64,000 nucleotides of DNA from Bog-950 sp964615305. Lineage in GTDB: Bacteria; Bacteroidota; Bacteroidia; Chitinophagales; LD1. The notes beneath the pieces were generated by a model. That model searched no databases and had not been told where the DNA came from. It saw nothing but the letters and a program-made list of their open reading frames with translations. Within the stretch, counting starts at the first letter, position 1, and the number at the start of each line of letters is the position of its first letter. The stretch is from NCBI GenBank assembly GCA_964615305.1, contig CAZTNA010000008.1, positions 78,393-142,392 on the forward strand. Reading direction: 5' to 3'. Below are positions 8,603 to 16,316 of the stretch, one piece after another. The position numbers were made by a program, and so were the translations under genes.

Positions 8603-9259
8603 TCAGTTATTCGTAAAACGCGAATCTGTTTTATCTTTTTTCTTTATAACGAAAGGAAGTTTAGTGTTTTTAAGGTCGGTAAAGTTTGCATCCAAAACAC
8701 GCACGCGCTCAAATCCATTTTGTTTAAACACTGAAGCCGCAGTTGCTGCTTCTTCAAAATTGGTAGCGCAGATGTAGTAACTCTCGTTTGTTTCCATATC
8801 AGTGAGCGTCTGTTCTAAATCGCTTAGTGCAATGTTTTCTGCATGCTCTAGGTGTTCTTCTTCAAATGCCTCTGCTCCGCGCACATCAATCAGAAAAAAC
8901 TCATCGAAATTATAATCAATGGCAAATTCTTCAACATCTATAGATATCAATAAGTCTGTTTCTTTAGCAGATAAATTCCATTCTTCATGAACCAAAGAAA
9001 GAACCCCTAACAAAACAAAGTTGCCCGCTAAAGCAACTGCTTTGGAAACAGGTGCCGCATTAACTTCAGTACTAATTAGCAAAAGTGATTGTCTGTCTTC
9101 AACCAGGTCATTCAGTTTGTCTTTAAAGTTTTCGTTAAAGGGAATGGAAATTGCGCCTTTTATAAACCCGTCAGCAAAACTTTGGGTGGGTCGTGTGTCT
9201 ATCAGCCAAACACCTTCGGTGTACAGCCGTTTAAATTCATTGATGTCAAGAAATTTCAT
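8603..9259 (-). CDS. Tandem rhodanese-like protein, N-terminal domain inactive
   Basis: A 218-residue cytoplasmic protein with two rhodanese-like folds, about residues 5-95 and 115-205. Each has the opening motif (LIDTRPTQSFADGFIKGA and LIDVRGAEAFEEEHLEHA). The first lacks a Cys at the expected active-site loop. The second has C164 in ICATNFEEA, but without the usual CxxGxRS loop, so activity is doubtful. It ends with TGA, which shows that TGA is an ordinary stop in this genome. It is upstream of glpD with 13 bases between. A regulatory or sulfur-binding role is possible; the function is not known. Confidence 0.75.
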   Translation of the reverse strand: MKFLDINEFKRLYTEGVWLIDTRPTQSFADGFIKGAISIPFNENFKDKLNDLVEDRQSLLLISTEVNAAPVSKAVALAGNFVLLGVLSLVHEEWNLSAKETDLLISIDVEEFAIDYNFDEFFLIDVRGAEAFEEEHLEHAENIALSDLEQTLTDMETNESYYICATNFEEAATAASVFKQNGFERVRVLDANFTDLKNTKLPFVIKKKDKTDSRFTNN

Positions 9260-9277
9260 TGAAAAAAATTAAGCGCG

Positions 9278-9285
9278 CGAATTTA
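9278..9285 (-). promoter_or_regulatory. Probable -7 promoter element upstream of the double rhodanese gene
   Basis: Minus strand TAAATTCG followed by CGCGC, 18 bases before the ATG. It is another example of the TAnnTTCG form found upstream of several genes here. No clear -33 TTG is visible. Confidence 0.4.
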
Positions 9286-9303
9286 TTGGAAACTGCGGCT
9301 TTT

Positions 9304-9609
9304 TTAGCCTGTAAACCGGTAAACCGTTTCCAAGATACGTTTTAATTTTTCGCGATTAAGAGAATAAAAGATGAATTTTCCTCTTCGGCTGGTAGTTACA
9401 AGCTGTTGATCGCGTAAAATTTTAAGATGTTGCGAAGCTACTGATTGGTCAAGTTGAAGATTGCGATAGATGTGGTTGACGTTTACCGGCTCGTTTGTTT
9501 CAATATAGGAAAGGATGTTAATTCGTAACGGGTGTGCTAGGGCGCGAAGTATAGAAACCGCATTATTTAACAGCGGCTCATGGGTTGTTTTTTCGATAGA
9601 GGGGCTCAT
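9304..9609 (-). CDS. ArsR-type winged-helix regulator, cysteine-free
   Basis: A DNA-binding protein of 101 residues when started at the ATG at 9609. An upstream in-frame start at 9687 would add 26 residues that overlap the terminator of the preceding gene and look non-coding. The winged helix shows LRALAHPLRINIL, the recognition helix DQSVASQHLKILRDQQLV and the wing TSRRGKFIFYSLN. There are no cysteines, so neither the classical ArsR metal site nor a persulfide switch of the SqrR/BigR kind is present. It is a paralogue of the next gene upstream. Confidence 0.82.
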   Translation of the reverse strand: MSPSIEKTTHEPLLNNAVSILRALAHPLRINILSYIETNEPVNVNHIYRNLQLDQSVASQHLKILRDQQLVTTSRRGKFIFYSLNREKLKRILETVYRFTG

Positions 9610-9679
9610 GGCGAAAAATTGAAACCTGTAAAATACACAAGGATTTCTGAAAACGGAAATAAATTTTTGGACTTCCCAT

Positions 9680-9714
9680 GAAAACAAAAAAGCCCGACTT
9701 ACGGGTCGGGCTTT
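9680..9714 (-). terminator. Rho-independent terminator after the second ArsR-type gene
   Basis: A GC-rich hairpin (AAAGCCCGAC paired with GTCGGGCTTT, 9689-9714) is followed on the minus strand by a run of six or seven T. It lies 20 bases downstream of the stop of the ArsR-type gene at 9735 and separates it from its paralogue. Confidence 0.85.
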
Positions 9715-9734
9715 AGCAAATAACTTCTTCTCCT

Positions 9735-10088
9735 TTATTCGGGTTGTGCTAAATCATCTAACATCTTGATTATTTCTTCTATGCGCTTTGTGTTAACTGA
9801 ATAGAAAATAAACTTGCCTTCGCGCACAGTAGTTACAACTTCTGCTTTGCGCATAATAGCTAAATGCTGCGAGGTTACCGATTGCTCTAAATCCATAGCA
9901 TCATAAATTTCTGTAACAGTAATTTTCCGTTTCTCTTCCATCATGGCAAGCATGGTCTTGCGAAGAGGGTGATTAAGCGCTCTTAAAGTAAGAGAGGCTC
10001 TGCGTAACTTACCGAAGTCTAACACAACTTGAACATTACCCTTGGATAACACAAGTTTTTCTTTTCTGAGGTTTGCTTTTGCTGACAT
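9735..10088 (-). CDS. ArsR-type winged-helix regulator, cysteine-free
   Basis: A 117-residue DNA-binding protein. LRALNHPLRKTMLAMM and the recognition helix EQSVTSQHLAIMRKAEVV are followed by the wing TVREGKFIFYSVN. It is clearly related to the neighbour at 9304 and, like it, has no cysteine and lacks the ELCVCDL-type metal-binding helix. A longer basic N-terminus (residues 1-25) distinguishes it from its paralogue. The effector is unknown. It is followed by its own terminator and preceded by a 95-base gap after tsaB, so it is probably a separate unit. Confidence 0.85.
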   Translation of the reverse strand: MSAKANLRKEKLVLSKGNVQVVLDFGKLRRASLTLRALNHPLRKTMLAMMEEKRKITVTEIYDAMDLEQSVTSQHLAIMRKAEVVTTVREGKFIFYSVNTKRIEEIIKMLDDLAQPE

Positions 10089-10183
10089 CTGTTTTGTTTT
10101 AGGTAGTAAAAGAGTAATAATTCTTTGCCATATAATAGAAACAGTGAATGTTTTTTTACTCTTATCTTGAGCAGATAATCACA

Positions 10184-10864
10184 TTACAACTTGGCCAGTT
10201 TTGGCATAAAAGCAAGATGGTATGCGGGTTCAAAGTATGCTACGCTTTCGAACAGCGATGCATTATATTTTTGTTCGGCATCACATGCCATTGCTATGGC
10301 GTTGGCGGGCTGCACCGGCAAAAATACAATTTGCCCGTTGTTAGGTAATAAAGTAAAAAAAGCACTACCAGTTCCACTAATGAGGAGCGGTGAAAATTCA
10401 GCAAGTAACGGTTGCAAATTTTCGAGTGCTTCGGTGTAAGTAGTTGCTGTCAACTCTTTTCCGTCAGCGTCAAAGAGGCAAAAATAGATGCTGTTCTTTT
10501 TGGCTTCAACAGTAGCCATGCAATAAGATGGATTTTCAGTAATTTTCGACTGCATTTGACGGTAAACAATCTTTAGCGTGGGAATGGAAATAAGTGGCTT
10601 TTTGAGTGCATAACAAAGCCCTTTAGCTGTGGATACTCCTATACGCAGCCCTGTAAATGAACCGGGCCCTGCGCTTACAGCAACAGCGTCAATTTCCTTG
10701 AATGATTTCTTAGCTTCATCAATGCACTGGTCTATGAGTGTGGTAAGTATGCGAGCATGTGAGTTGATAGAGGTATCTTCCTTATATGCTATTGGTTTGC
10801 CGCCTTGTGACAGACAAACCGAACAAACCGCTGCAGACGTTTCTATATTTAGAATAATGGCCAA
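10184..10864 (-). CDS. tsaB: tRNA threonylcarbamoyladenosine biosynthesis protein TsaB
   Basis: A 226-residue protein of the ASKHA fold, the partner of TsaD in making the t6A modification at position 37 of ANN-decoding tRNAs. The N-terminal MAIILNIETSAAVCSVCLS and the AVSAGPGSFTGLRIGVSTAKGL segment (residues 63-82) are the TsaB signature. The length is usual. The gene starts 2 bases after the stop of the M28 peptidase gene, at the end of the sucA-sucB-peptidase run, so it is co-transcribed with it. Confidence 0.94.
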   Translation of the reverse strand: MAIILNIETSAAVCSVCLSQGGKPIAYKEDTSINSHARILTTLIDQCIDEAKKSFKEIDAVAVSAGPGSFTGLRIGVSTAKGLCYALKKPLISIPTLKIVYRQMQSKITENPSYCMATVEAKKNSIYFCLFDADGKELTATTYTEALENLQPLLAEFSPLLISGTGSAFFTLLPNNGQIVFLPVQPANAIAMACDAEQKYNASLFESVAYFEPAYHLAFMPKLAKL

Positions 10865-10866
10865 TT

Positions 10867-12084
10867 TTAAAAATTGATTTCACGCTCTAGTGTGTCGTTA
10901 CCGCGCTTCACTTTAACCTTAGTTACATCACCTTTCTTAAACAGCGAAAGTGCTTTCATATAGCTCATCATATCAGTAACTTTTGTTTCACCAAGCTGAA
11001 TTACCACATCACCGGTTTTTAGCGCTGCCTTTGCTGCAGGTTTACCATCAGTTACTCCATCAATGCGCATTCCGTCTCCTTCAAATGTGTAATCAGGCAT
11101 AACACCCAACGTTACCGTGAACTTTGGTGTGTTCTCGTTGGAGTCATCTTTAGTTTTAGTGAATCGAATCTTGGGTTGTTCGTTTAAAATTTCGAGCAGG
11201 TTTTTAACGTAACTAAAAATAGCATCCATCCCAGGGTAGTTAATTTTTCCTTCATCATCGCTCGGCTTATGATAGTCTTTATGTTGCCCGCTGAAGAAAT
11301 GTAGAACCGGAATGTTTTTAAGATAAAACGAAGTGTGGTCGCTCGGGCCTACTCCGCTTTCAGAAGTTTTAATACGCAATGGGCTTTCAATCTTTCCTAT
11401 GGCAACATTCCATGCTGGCGAAGTTCCGTTACCATAAATCATCAGTTTGTTAGAATCTAATCGGCCAACCATGTCAAAGTTGAGCATAAAATTAGTGCGG
11501 GTAGAGTCAAATGTAGTGTGTTCAACAAACCATTTGCTGCCGTACAAGCCCAACTCTTCGCCACTGAAGGCAAGAAGCAGATAGTTGTTGTTTTTTAACG
11601 AAGACGATTTAAGCCAGCGAGCTAATTCTATAATCATGGCTACTCCGCTGGCATTATCATCCGCACCATTATGTATGGCAGGTTCGCCTCGGTAGGCAGA
11701 GTGTGCGTGATCGTCTACTCCCCATCCAAGATGGTCGTAGTGAGCGCCTAATACAATAGTGTGGGGGGCGTGGTTATTAATAAATGCCACAACATTGTTT
11801 CCAGAAATTTTTTGCTGCGAACTGTCAAGTTTGGGGTTGTAATGAAACTGCTGTAAGTATTTTTTGCTGCTCAGATTTCCTTTTACATTACCAATACCCA
11901 TTTTCTGAAACTGCTCAATAATATAGGAGGCAGATTTTCGCTCGTCCTCACTACCTGTCATACGGCCATGTAAACTATCTGAAGCGAGAAATAATATGTG
12001 TTGTTTGAAAGCAGTTGACAGTTGACAGTTGGCTGTTGTCAGTAACAAAAAACAAATGCAAAAAAGAAAACCTTGTATTTTCAT
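10867..12084 (-). CDS. Secreted M28 aminopeptidase with PDZ domain
   Basis: A 405-residue exported di-zinc peptidase. The signal peptide covers about residues 1-20. The M28 ligands are visible: H115 and D117 (LGAHYDHLG), D142 (NGADDNASG), E176/E177 (SGEELG), D204 (NFDMVGR), and a final His in the HKDYHKPSDD stretch. A PDZ domain closes the protein (about 310-405, GDVVIQLGETKV). Such Bacteroidota M28 proteins act in the periplasm or on the surface. The codons straight after the signal peptide are built from three copies of a heptamer (12013-12033); see the separate repeat entry. sucB lies 23 bases upstream and tsaB 2 bases downstream. Confidence 0.92.
   Translation of the reverse strand: MKIQGFLFCICFLLLTTANCQLSTAFKQHILFLASDSLHGRMTGSEDERKSASYIIEQFQKMGIGNVKGNLSSKKYLQQFHYNPKLDSSQQKISGNNVVAFINNHAPHTIVLGAHYDHLGWGVDDHAHSAYRGEPAIHNGADDNASGVAMIIELARWLKSSSLKNNNYLLLAFSGEELGLYGSKWFVEHTTFDSTRTNFMLNFDMVGRLDSNKLMIYGNGTSPAWNVAIGKIESPLRIKTSESGVGPSDHTSFYLKNIPVLHFFSGQHKDYHKPSDDEGKINYPGMDAIFSYVKNLLEILNEQPKIRFTKTKDDSNENTPKFTVTLGVMPDYTFEGDGMRIDGVTDGKPAAKAALKTGDVVIQLGETKVTDMMSYMKALSLFKKGDVTKVKVKRGNDTLEREINF
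12013..12033 (-). repeat. Heptamer tandem repeat at the signal-peptide junction of the M28 peptidase
   Basis: On the plus strand AGTTGAC occurs twice, followed by AGTTGGC; on the coding strand this is two perfect copies and one imperfect copy of GTCAACT. It encodes NCQLST, directly after the hydrophobic core of the signal peptide. A seven-base unit shifts frame with each copy gained or lost, and the unit has no stop codon in any frame. The present copy number keeps the gene open. Confidence 0.8.
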
Positions 12085-12107
12085 AGAGAAAGATTTGTGA
12101 TAAAGCC

Positions 12108-13331
12108 CTACATGTCCAGCAACAAATCAACAGGGTCGGCACCCAACAACATTTTATGCGGGTTTTCTAAAAAATCTTTTACGGTTACCAGAAAACTTAC
12201 CGACTCTTTTCCGTCAATAATTCGGTGATCATAACTGAGCGCCACATACATCATAGGACGAACCACCATTTGGCCATCAATTACCATGGGGCGGTCTTGC
12301 ACTTTATGCATACCTAAAATGGCTACCTGTGGCGGGTTTATAATAGGTGTGCTCATGAGTGAACCAAATACCCCACCGTTTGATATAGTAAAGGTGCCAC
12401 CGGTCATTTCTTCCATGGTTAGTAATCCATCACGACCTTTAATAGCCAGTTCTTTTACTTTTTTCTCAATACCTGCTAACGAAAGCGACTCTGCATTGCG
12501 AATAACCGGAACCACTAAACCTTTGGGAGTAGAAACAGCAATAGATATGTCTGTGTAATCGTGGTACACAATTTCGCCATCTTCTATACTTGCATTTACT
12601 GCCGGAAATTTTTCGAGTGCCAGACAAACTGCCTTACTGAAAAAACTCATCATGCCCAAACCCACTTCATTCTTTTTCTTGAAGCTTTCGCCATACTTCT
12701 CACGTATTTTGTTGATGGCTGTCATGTCCACTTCATTAAAAGTGGTGAGCATGGCGGTAGAGTTTTTAGAATACACTAAGCGCTCAGAAATAGTTTTGCG
12801 CAAGCGGCTCATTTTTTCTCTGCGTTCACTGCGGCTAAATGCCTCGCGTACCGGCATGTTTGCTTTTTCGCGAACGGCTTTCATGGCATCTTCTTTAGTA
12901 ATACGGCCTTTTACTCCTGTGCCTTTTACGTCAGTGGTTTTTACTCCACCCTCATCCAAAATTTTCTTTGCTGCTGGCGCTGGGTGATTGAGTTCCGCTT
13001 TCTTGTTCTGAACTTCAGGCTGTGCAACAGGTAGTTCTTTTTTAACCTCTACGGTTTTCGTTTCTTTTTCCGGTGTTTTTGAAGTAGCCGGTGCTGTGGC
13101 TGTTTCATCAATATGGCAAATGAGTGCTCCTATTTTCAAATCATCGCCTTCTTTTGCCGCTAGCTTCACAACACCCGAAGCCGGTGAGGGCAACTCCTGC
13201 GATGCTTTGTCAGTTTCAAACTCACAAAGTGGTTGATCAAGGTTTACGTAGTCGCCATCTTTTACCAGCCATCGGCTTAGTGTTACTTCACTAATTGATT
13301 CGGCAAGGGCTGGAACTTTTACTTCTGTCAT
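12108..13331 (-). CDS. sucB: 2-oxoglutarate dehydrogenase E2, dihydrolipoyl succinyltransferase
   Basis: A 407-residue E2 core enzyme of the TCA-cycle 2-oxoglutarate dehydrogenase complex. Its domains in order are a single lipoyl domain with lipoyl-Lys K42 in ETDKASQEL, an alanine/proline/lysine-rich linker, a peripheral-subunit-binding domain (about 115-155, with VKGTGVKGRITKEDAM), and a catalytic acyltransferase domain ending with the active-site DHRIIDGKES motif. It follows sucA by 44 bases. No dihydrolipoamide dehydrogenase gene is in the window. Confidence 0.95.
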   Translation of the reverse strand: MTEVKVPALAESISEVTLSRWLVKDGDYVNLDQPLCEFETDKASQELPSPASGVVKLAAKEGDDLKIGALICHIDETATAPATSKTPEKETKTVEVKKELPVAQPEVQNKKAELNHPAPAAKKILDEGGVKTTDVKGTGVKGRITKEDAMKAVREKANMPVREAFSRSERREKMSRLRKTISERLVYSKNSTAMLTTFNEVDMTAINKIREKYGESFKKKNEVGLGMMSFFSKAVCLALEKFPAVNASIEDGEIVYHDYTDISIAVSTPKGLVVPVIRNAESLSLAGIEKKVKELAIKGRDGLLTMEEMTGGTFTISNGGVFGSLMSTPIINPPQVAILGMHKVQDRPMVIDGQMVVRPMMYVALSYDHRIIDGKESVSFLVTVKDFLENPHKMLLGADPVDLLLDM

Positions 13332-13375
13332 GGTGCTGGTAGTTAAATGTTATAGTGTGGGACTAATTTAAGGTA

Positions 13376-16087
13376 TTACTCAAAAGCCCGCTTCAGAATA
13401 GTTTCTTGTTCTTGTATGTGCACTTTCTTAAAACCTGTAGCCGGAGATGCGGAGTTTTTACGTGCAATGCCCCGTATTTGCAGTTTATCATTAAAGCGTG
13501 CGTGAATAAAATACCACGCACCCATGTTTTCTGGTTCTTCCTGTACCCACCACACTTCCGCATTCGGGTGTTTATTAGCCAGTTCAATTATTTTATCCTG
13601 AGGAACCGGGTAAAGTTGTTCTACGCGCGCTATTACTACATCCGTTATTTGGTCTCGTTCTTTTCGTTCAAGCAAATCGTAATAAATTTTTCCGGAACAG
13701 AATAAAATTTTACGCGCTTTACCTTTTACATCATCTACCAACAACTCTTCAAATTTGCCGCTGGTAATATTTTGTATAGGCGATACGCAACGTGGATGAC
13801 GCAACAAACTCTTGGGGCTCATTATAACCAGCGGCTTACGAAACTCCCAAGCCAACTGTCTGCGTATAGCGTGAAAGAAATTTGCCGGGTCGGTAATGTT
13901 TGCCACTACCATATTCATTTCGGCACATTGTTGTAAAAATCTTTCGAGACGTGCCGAGGAGTGCTCAGGGCCTTGCCCTTCGTAGCCGTGTGGTAACAGT
14001 AACACCAACCCTGATTGGCATTGCCATTTACTTTCTGCTGCAGATATAAACTGGTCAATAATAATTTGTGCCCCATTTGTAAAATCACCAAACTGTGCTT
14101 CCCAAATTACTAAAGGTTGAGGCGAAGGCAACGAATAGCCATATTCGAAACCAAGCACACCATACTCACTCAAATGCGAATTGTGAACAAAGAAACGACC
14201 TTGTTTTTCGCCTTTACCGGCCAAATTACACAGGCGGCAGTATTCCTTGTCTGTGTTTTCGTCAGTGATAACGGCATGGCGATGGGTAAATGTGCCGCGC
14301 TTTACATCTTCTCCTGAAAGGCGTACGTCTTTGCCATCCAACAGGATAGATCCATAAGCCATTAACTCAGCAGCGGCCCAATCAATTTTTTTATCTTCTA
14401 AACTCATGCGTTTACGATCTGCCAGATATTTCTGCACTTTTCTAAGCGGCACAAATCCTTCCGGTATCTGGTTGAGCCCTTCAATTAGCTTGTCGCAGGT
14501 AGCTTGACTGATAGCGGTATCTGGCGAATTGAAAAAGTCTTCGATTTTAGATATGCGCAGTTTACTCCAGGCTATTTCTGTTTTCTGTTTTTTGTAGGAA
14601 AGCGGGTGTTGTTTCACATTGTCTAACCTAGACTGCAAGTCGTTCCAAAATTCCAGTTCTAACCGCTTTACCATTTCTGCATGAACACTGCCTTCGGCCT
14701 CCAGTTTCTGCGAGTAAACATCGCGCGGGTTTTTATGTTTCTCTATTAATTTGTACATAACCGGTTGTGTAAATTTAGGGTCGTCACTTTCGTTGTGCCC
14801 CCATTTACGATAACAAACCATGTCAATAAAAATATCTTTGTTGAACTGCTGGCGGTACTCTGCTGCCAATTCACTGGCAAAAACAACGGCCTCTATATCA
14901 TCGCCATTTACGTGTAAAACCGGAGCTTCGATAGTAGCTGCAATAGATGTAGAATAATCAGATGAGCGGGCTTCGTCAAAGTCGGTAGTAAAGCCAATTT
15001 GGTTGTTGATAACAAAGTGAATGGTGCCACCGGAATAGTAGCCATCAAGTTTTGCCATTTGCAACACTTCATAAACAATTCCTTGCCCGGCTACTGCAGC
15101 ATCGCCATGTATCAGTATGGGCAATATTTTATCGAAATCTGACTTGTAGATAGCATCGGCCTTAGCTCTTGCAAAACCTGTAACAATAGGGTTCACCGCT
15201 TCTAAGTGCGATGGGTTGGGCATAAGCTTTAAATATACCGATTGTTCTTCGGCAACCGGATACTGAGATGAAAAACCAAGGTGATATTTCACATCACCAT
15301 CGCCAAATGATGTATCAAATTTTGCATTTCCTTCAAACTCATTAAAAATCTCTTCATAGGTTTTGCCCATCAGGTTGGCAAGCACGTTTAGTCTGCCGCG
15401 GTGTGCCATACCTATTACCACTTCTTCAACAGTAAATTTTGCACCGGTTCTAATTATAGCGTCAAGGGCTGGAATGGTCGTTTCGCCACCTTCTAACGAA
15501 AAACGTTTTTCGCCTACGTATTTAGTGCCGAGAAATTTTTCGAACACCACTGCTTTGTTGAGCATACGCAGTATGTGCTCTTTCTTTTCAATGGTAAAGT
15601 CAACCATTTTGCCGGCACCCTCTATTCTGCGTCTGAAAAACGCTACTTCATCAGCTAACCGCACATAACCTATTTCGAAACCAATAGTGTGGCAGTAAAC
15701 GGTTTTTAGTTTGGTAATAATTTCTTGGAGCGAAGCGTTCGGCAAACCAATTTCGCTGCCTACCTGAAATTTACGTTCTACATCTTTTTCGGTAAGCCCG
15801 AAGTTAGCCAGCTCAAGATTTGCGTGGCGGTCTTTGCGTTTTTTTATCGGGTTGGTGTTTGCTATCAAGTGCCCCTTTCTGCGGTAAGCATCAATAAGCT
15901 TGTACACTTTTAGCTCATCGAGCGATACGGATGCCCCTTGGCCATTATAATTAAGCGTTGCAAAATCGAAACCCTCAAAAAACTTTTTGAATTCGGGGTC
16001 TATCGAAGAGGGGTTTGCCTTAAAGTCAAGATAAAGTGATTCAAGAAATTGGGGGGTAGCATTTGATATAAAACTATACGAGTCCAT
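13376..16087 (-). CDS. sucA: 2-oxoglutarate dehydrogenase E1
   Basis: The thiamine-diphosphate E1 component, 903 residues from the ATG at 16087. The frame is open further upstream, to 16171, but those 28 residues carry no E1 similarity, whereas MDSYSFISNATPQFLESLY is the known N-terminal helix that binds E2. GMAHRGRLNVLANLMG, HGDAAVAGQGIVYEVLQM and NNQIGFTT mark the ThDP-binding core. LLPHGYEGQGPEHSSARLER lies in the C-terminal transketolase-like half. It is the first gene of the sucA-sucB-M28-tsaB run, with a TACGTTCG element 22 bases upstream. Confidence 0.95.
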   Translation of the reverse strand: MDSYSFISNATPQFLESLYLDFKANPSSIDPEFKKFFEGFDFATLNYNGQGASVSLDELKVYKLIDAYRRKGHLIANTNPIKKRKDRHANLELANFGLTEKDVERKFQVGSEIGLPNASLQEIITKLKTVYCHTIGFEIGYVRLADEVAFFRRRIEGAGKMVDFTIEKKEHILRMLNKAVVFEKFLGTKYVGEKRFSLEGGETTIPALDAIIRTGAKFTVEEVVIGMAHRGRLNVLANLMGKTYEEIFNEFEGNAKFDTSFGDGDVKYHLGFSSQYPVAEEQSVYLKLMPNPSHLEAVNPIVTGFARAKADAIYKSDFDKILPILIHGDAAVAGQGIVYEVLQMAKLDGYYSGGTIHFVINNQIGFTTDFDEARSSDYSTSIAATIEAPVLHVNGDDIEAVVFASELAAEYRQQFNKDIFIDMVCYRKWGHNESDDPKFTQPVMYKLIEKHKNPRDVYSQKLEAEGSVHAEMVKRLELEFWNDLQSRLDNVKQHPLSYKKQKTEIAWSKLRISKIEDFFNSPDTAISQATCDKLIEGLNQIPEGFVPLRKVQKYLADRKRMSLEDKKIDWAAAELMAYGSILLDGKDVRLSGEDVKRGTFTHRHAVITDENTDKEYCRLCNLAGKGEKQGRFFVHNSHLSEYGVLGFEYGYSLPSPQPLVIWEAQFGDFTNGAQIIIDQFISAAESKWQCQSGLVLLLPHGYEGQGPEHSSARLERFLQQCAEMNMVVANITDPANFFHAIRRQLAWEFRKPLVIMSPKSLLRHPRCVSPIQNITSGKFEELLVDDVKGKARKILFCSGKIYYDLLERKERDQITDVVIARVEQLYPVPQDKIIELANKHPNAEVWWVQEEPENMGAWYFIHARFNDKLQIRGIARKNSASPATGFKKVHIQEQETILKRAFE

Positions 16088-16109
16088 GAGCACTATTGAA
16101 ATTGGAGCG

Positions 16110-16117
16110 CGAACGTA
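16110..16117 (-). promoter_or_regulatory. Probable -7 promoter element of sucA
   Basis: Minus strand TACGTTCG followed by CGCTCC, the same arrangement as upstream of cysC. It differs in one base from TAnnTTTG. No good -33 TTG at 17-23 bases was found. Confidence 0.4.
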
Positions 16118-16268
16118 ACGAAAAACTTGGTAGTTGAAACCGGTTTTCCTGCTTTGCGGCATGCATGGCACCCGCTCTGCTTACTATCATGAAAACACAC
16201 GATAAGATTTTACTCGTATACAAACCACATGGCGACTGTTACAAATTAGCGGGAGTAATCAATTTCTT

Positions 16269-16276
16269 TATTTTCG
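16269..16276 (+). promoter_or_regulatory. Possible -7 promoter element of the PorE-like gene
   Basis: TATTTTCG lies 40 bases before the ATG at 16317 in the divergent gap with sucA. It is one base from TAnnTTTG. No -33 TTG is obvious. Confidence 0.35.
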
Positions 16277-16316
16277 ACCGCACAAGCTATTTTCCCCTTA
16301 TTACTAAACCCTGACT

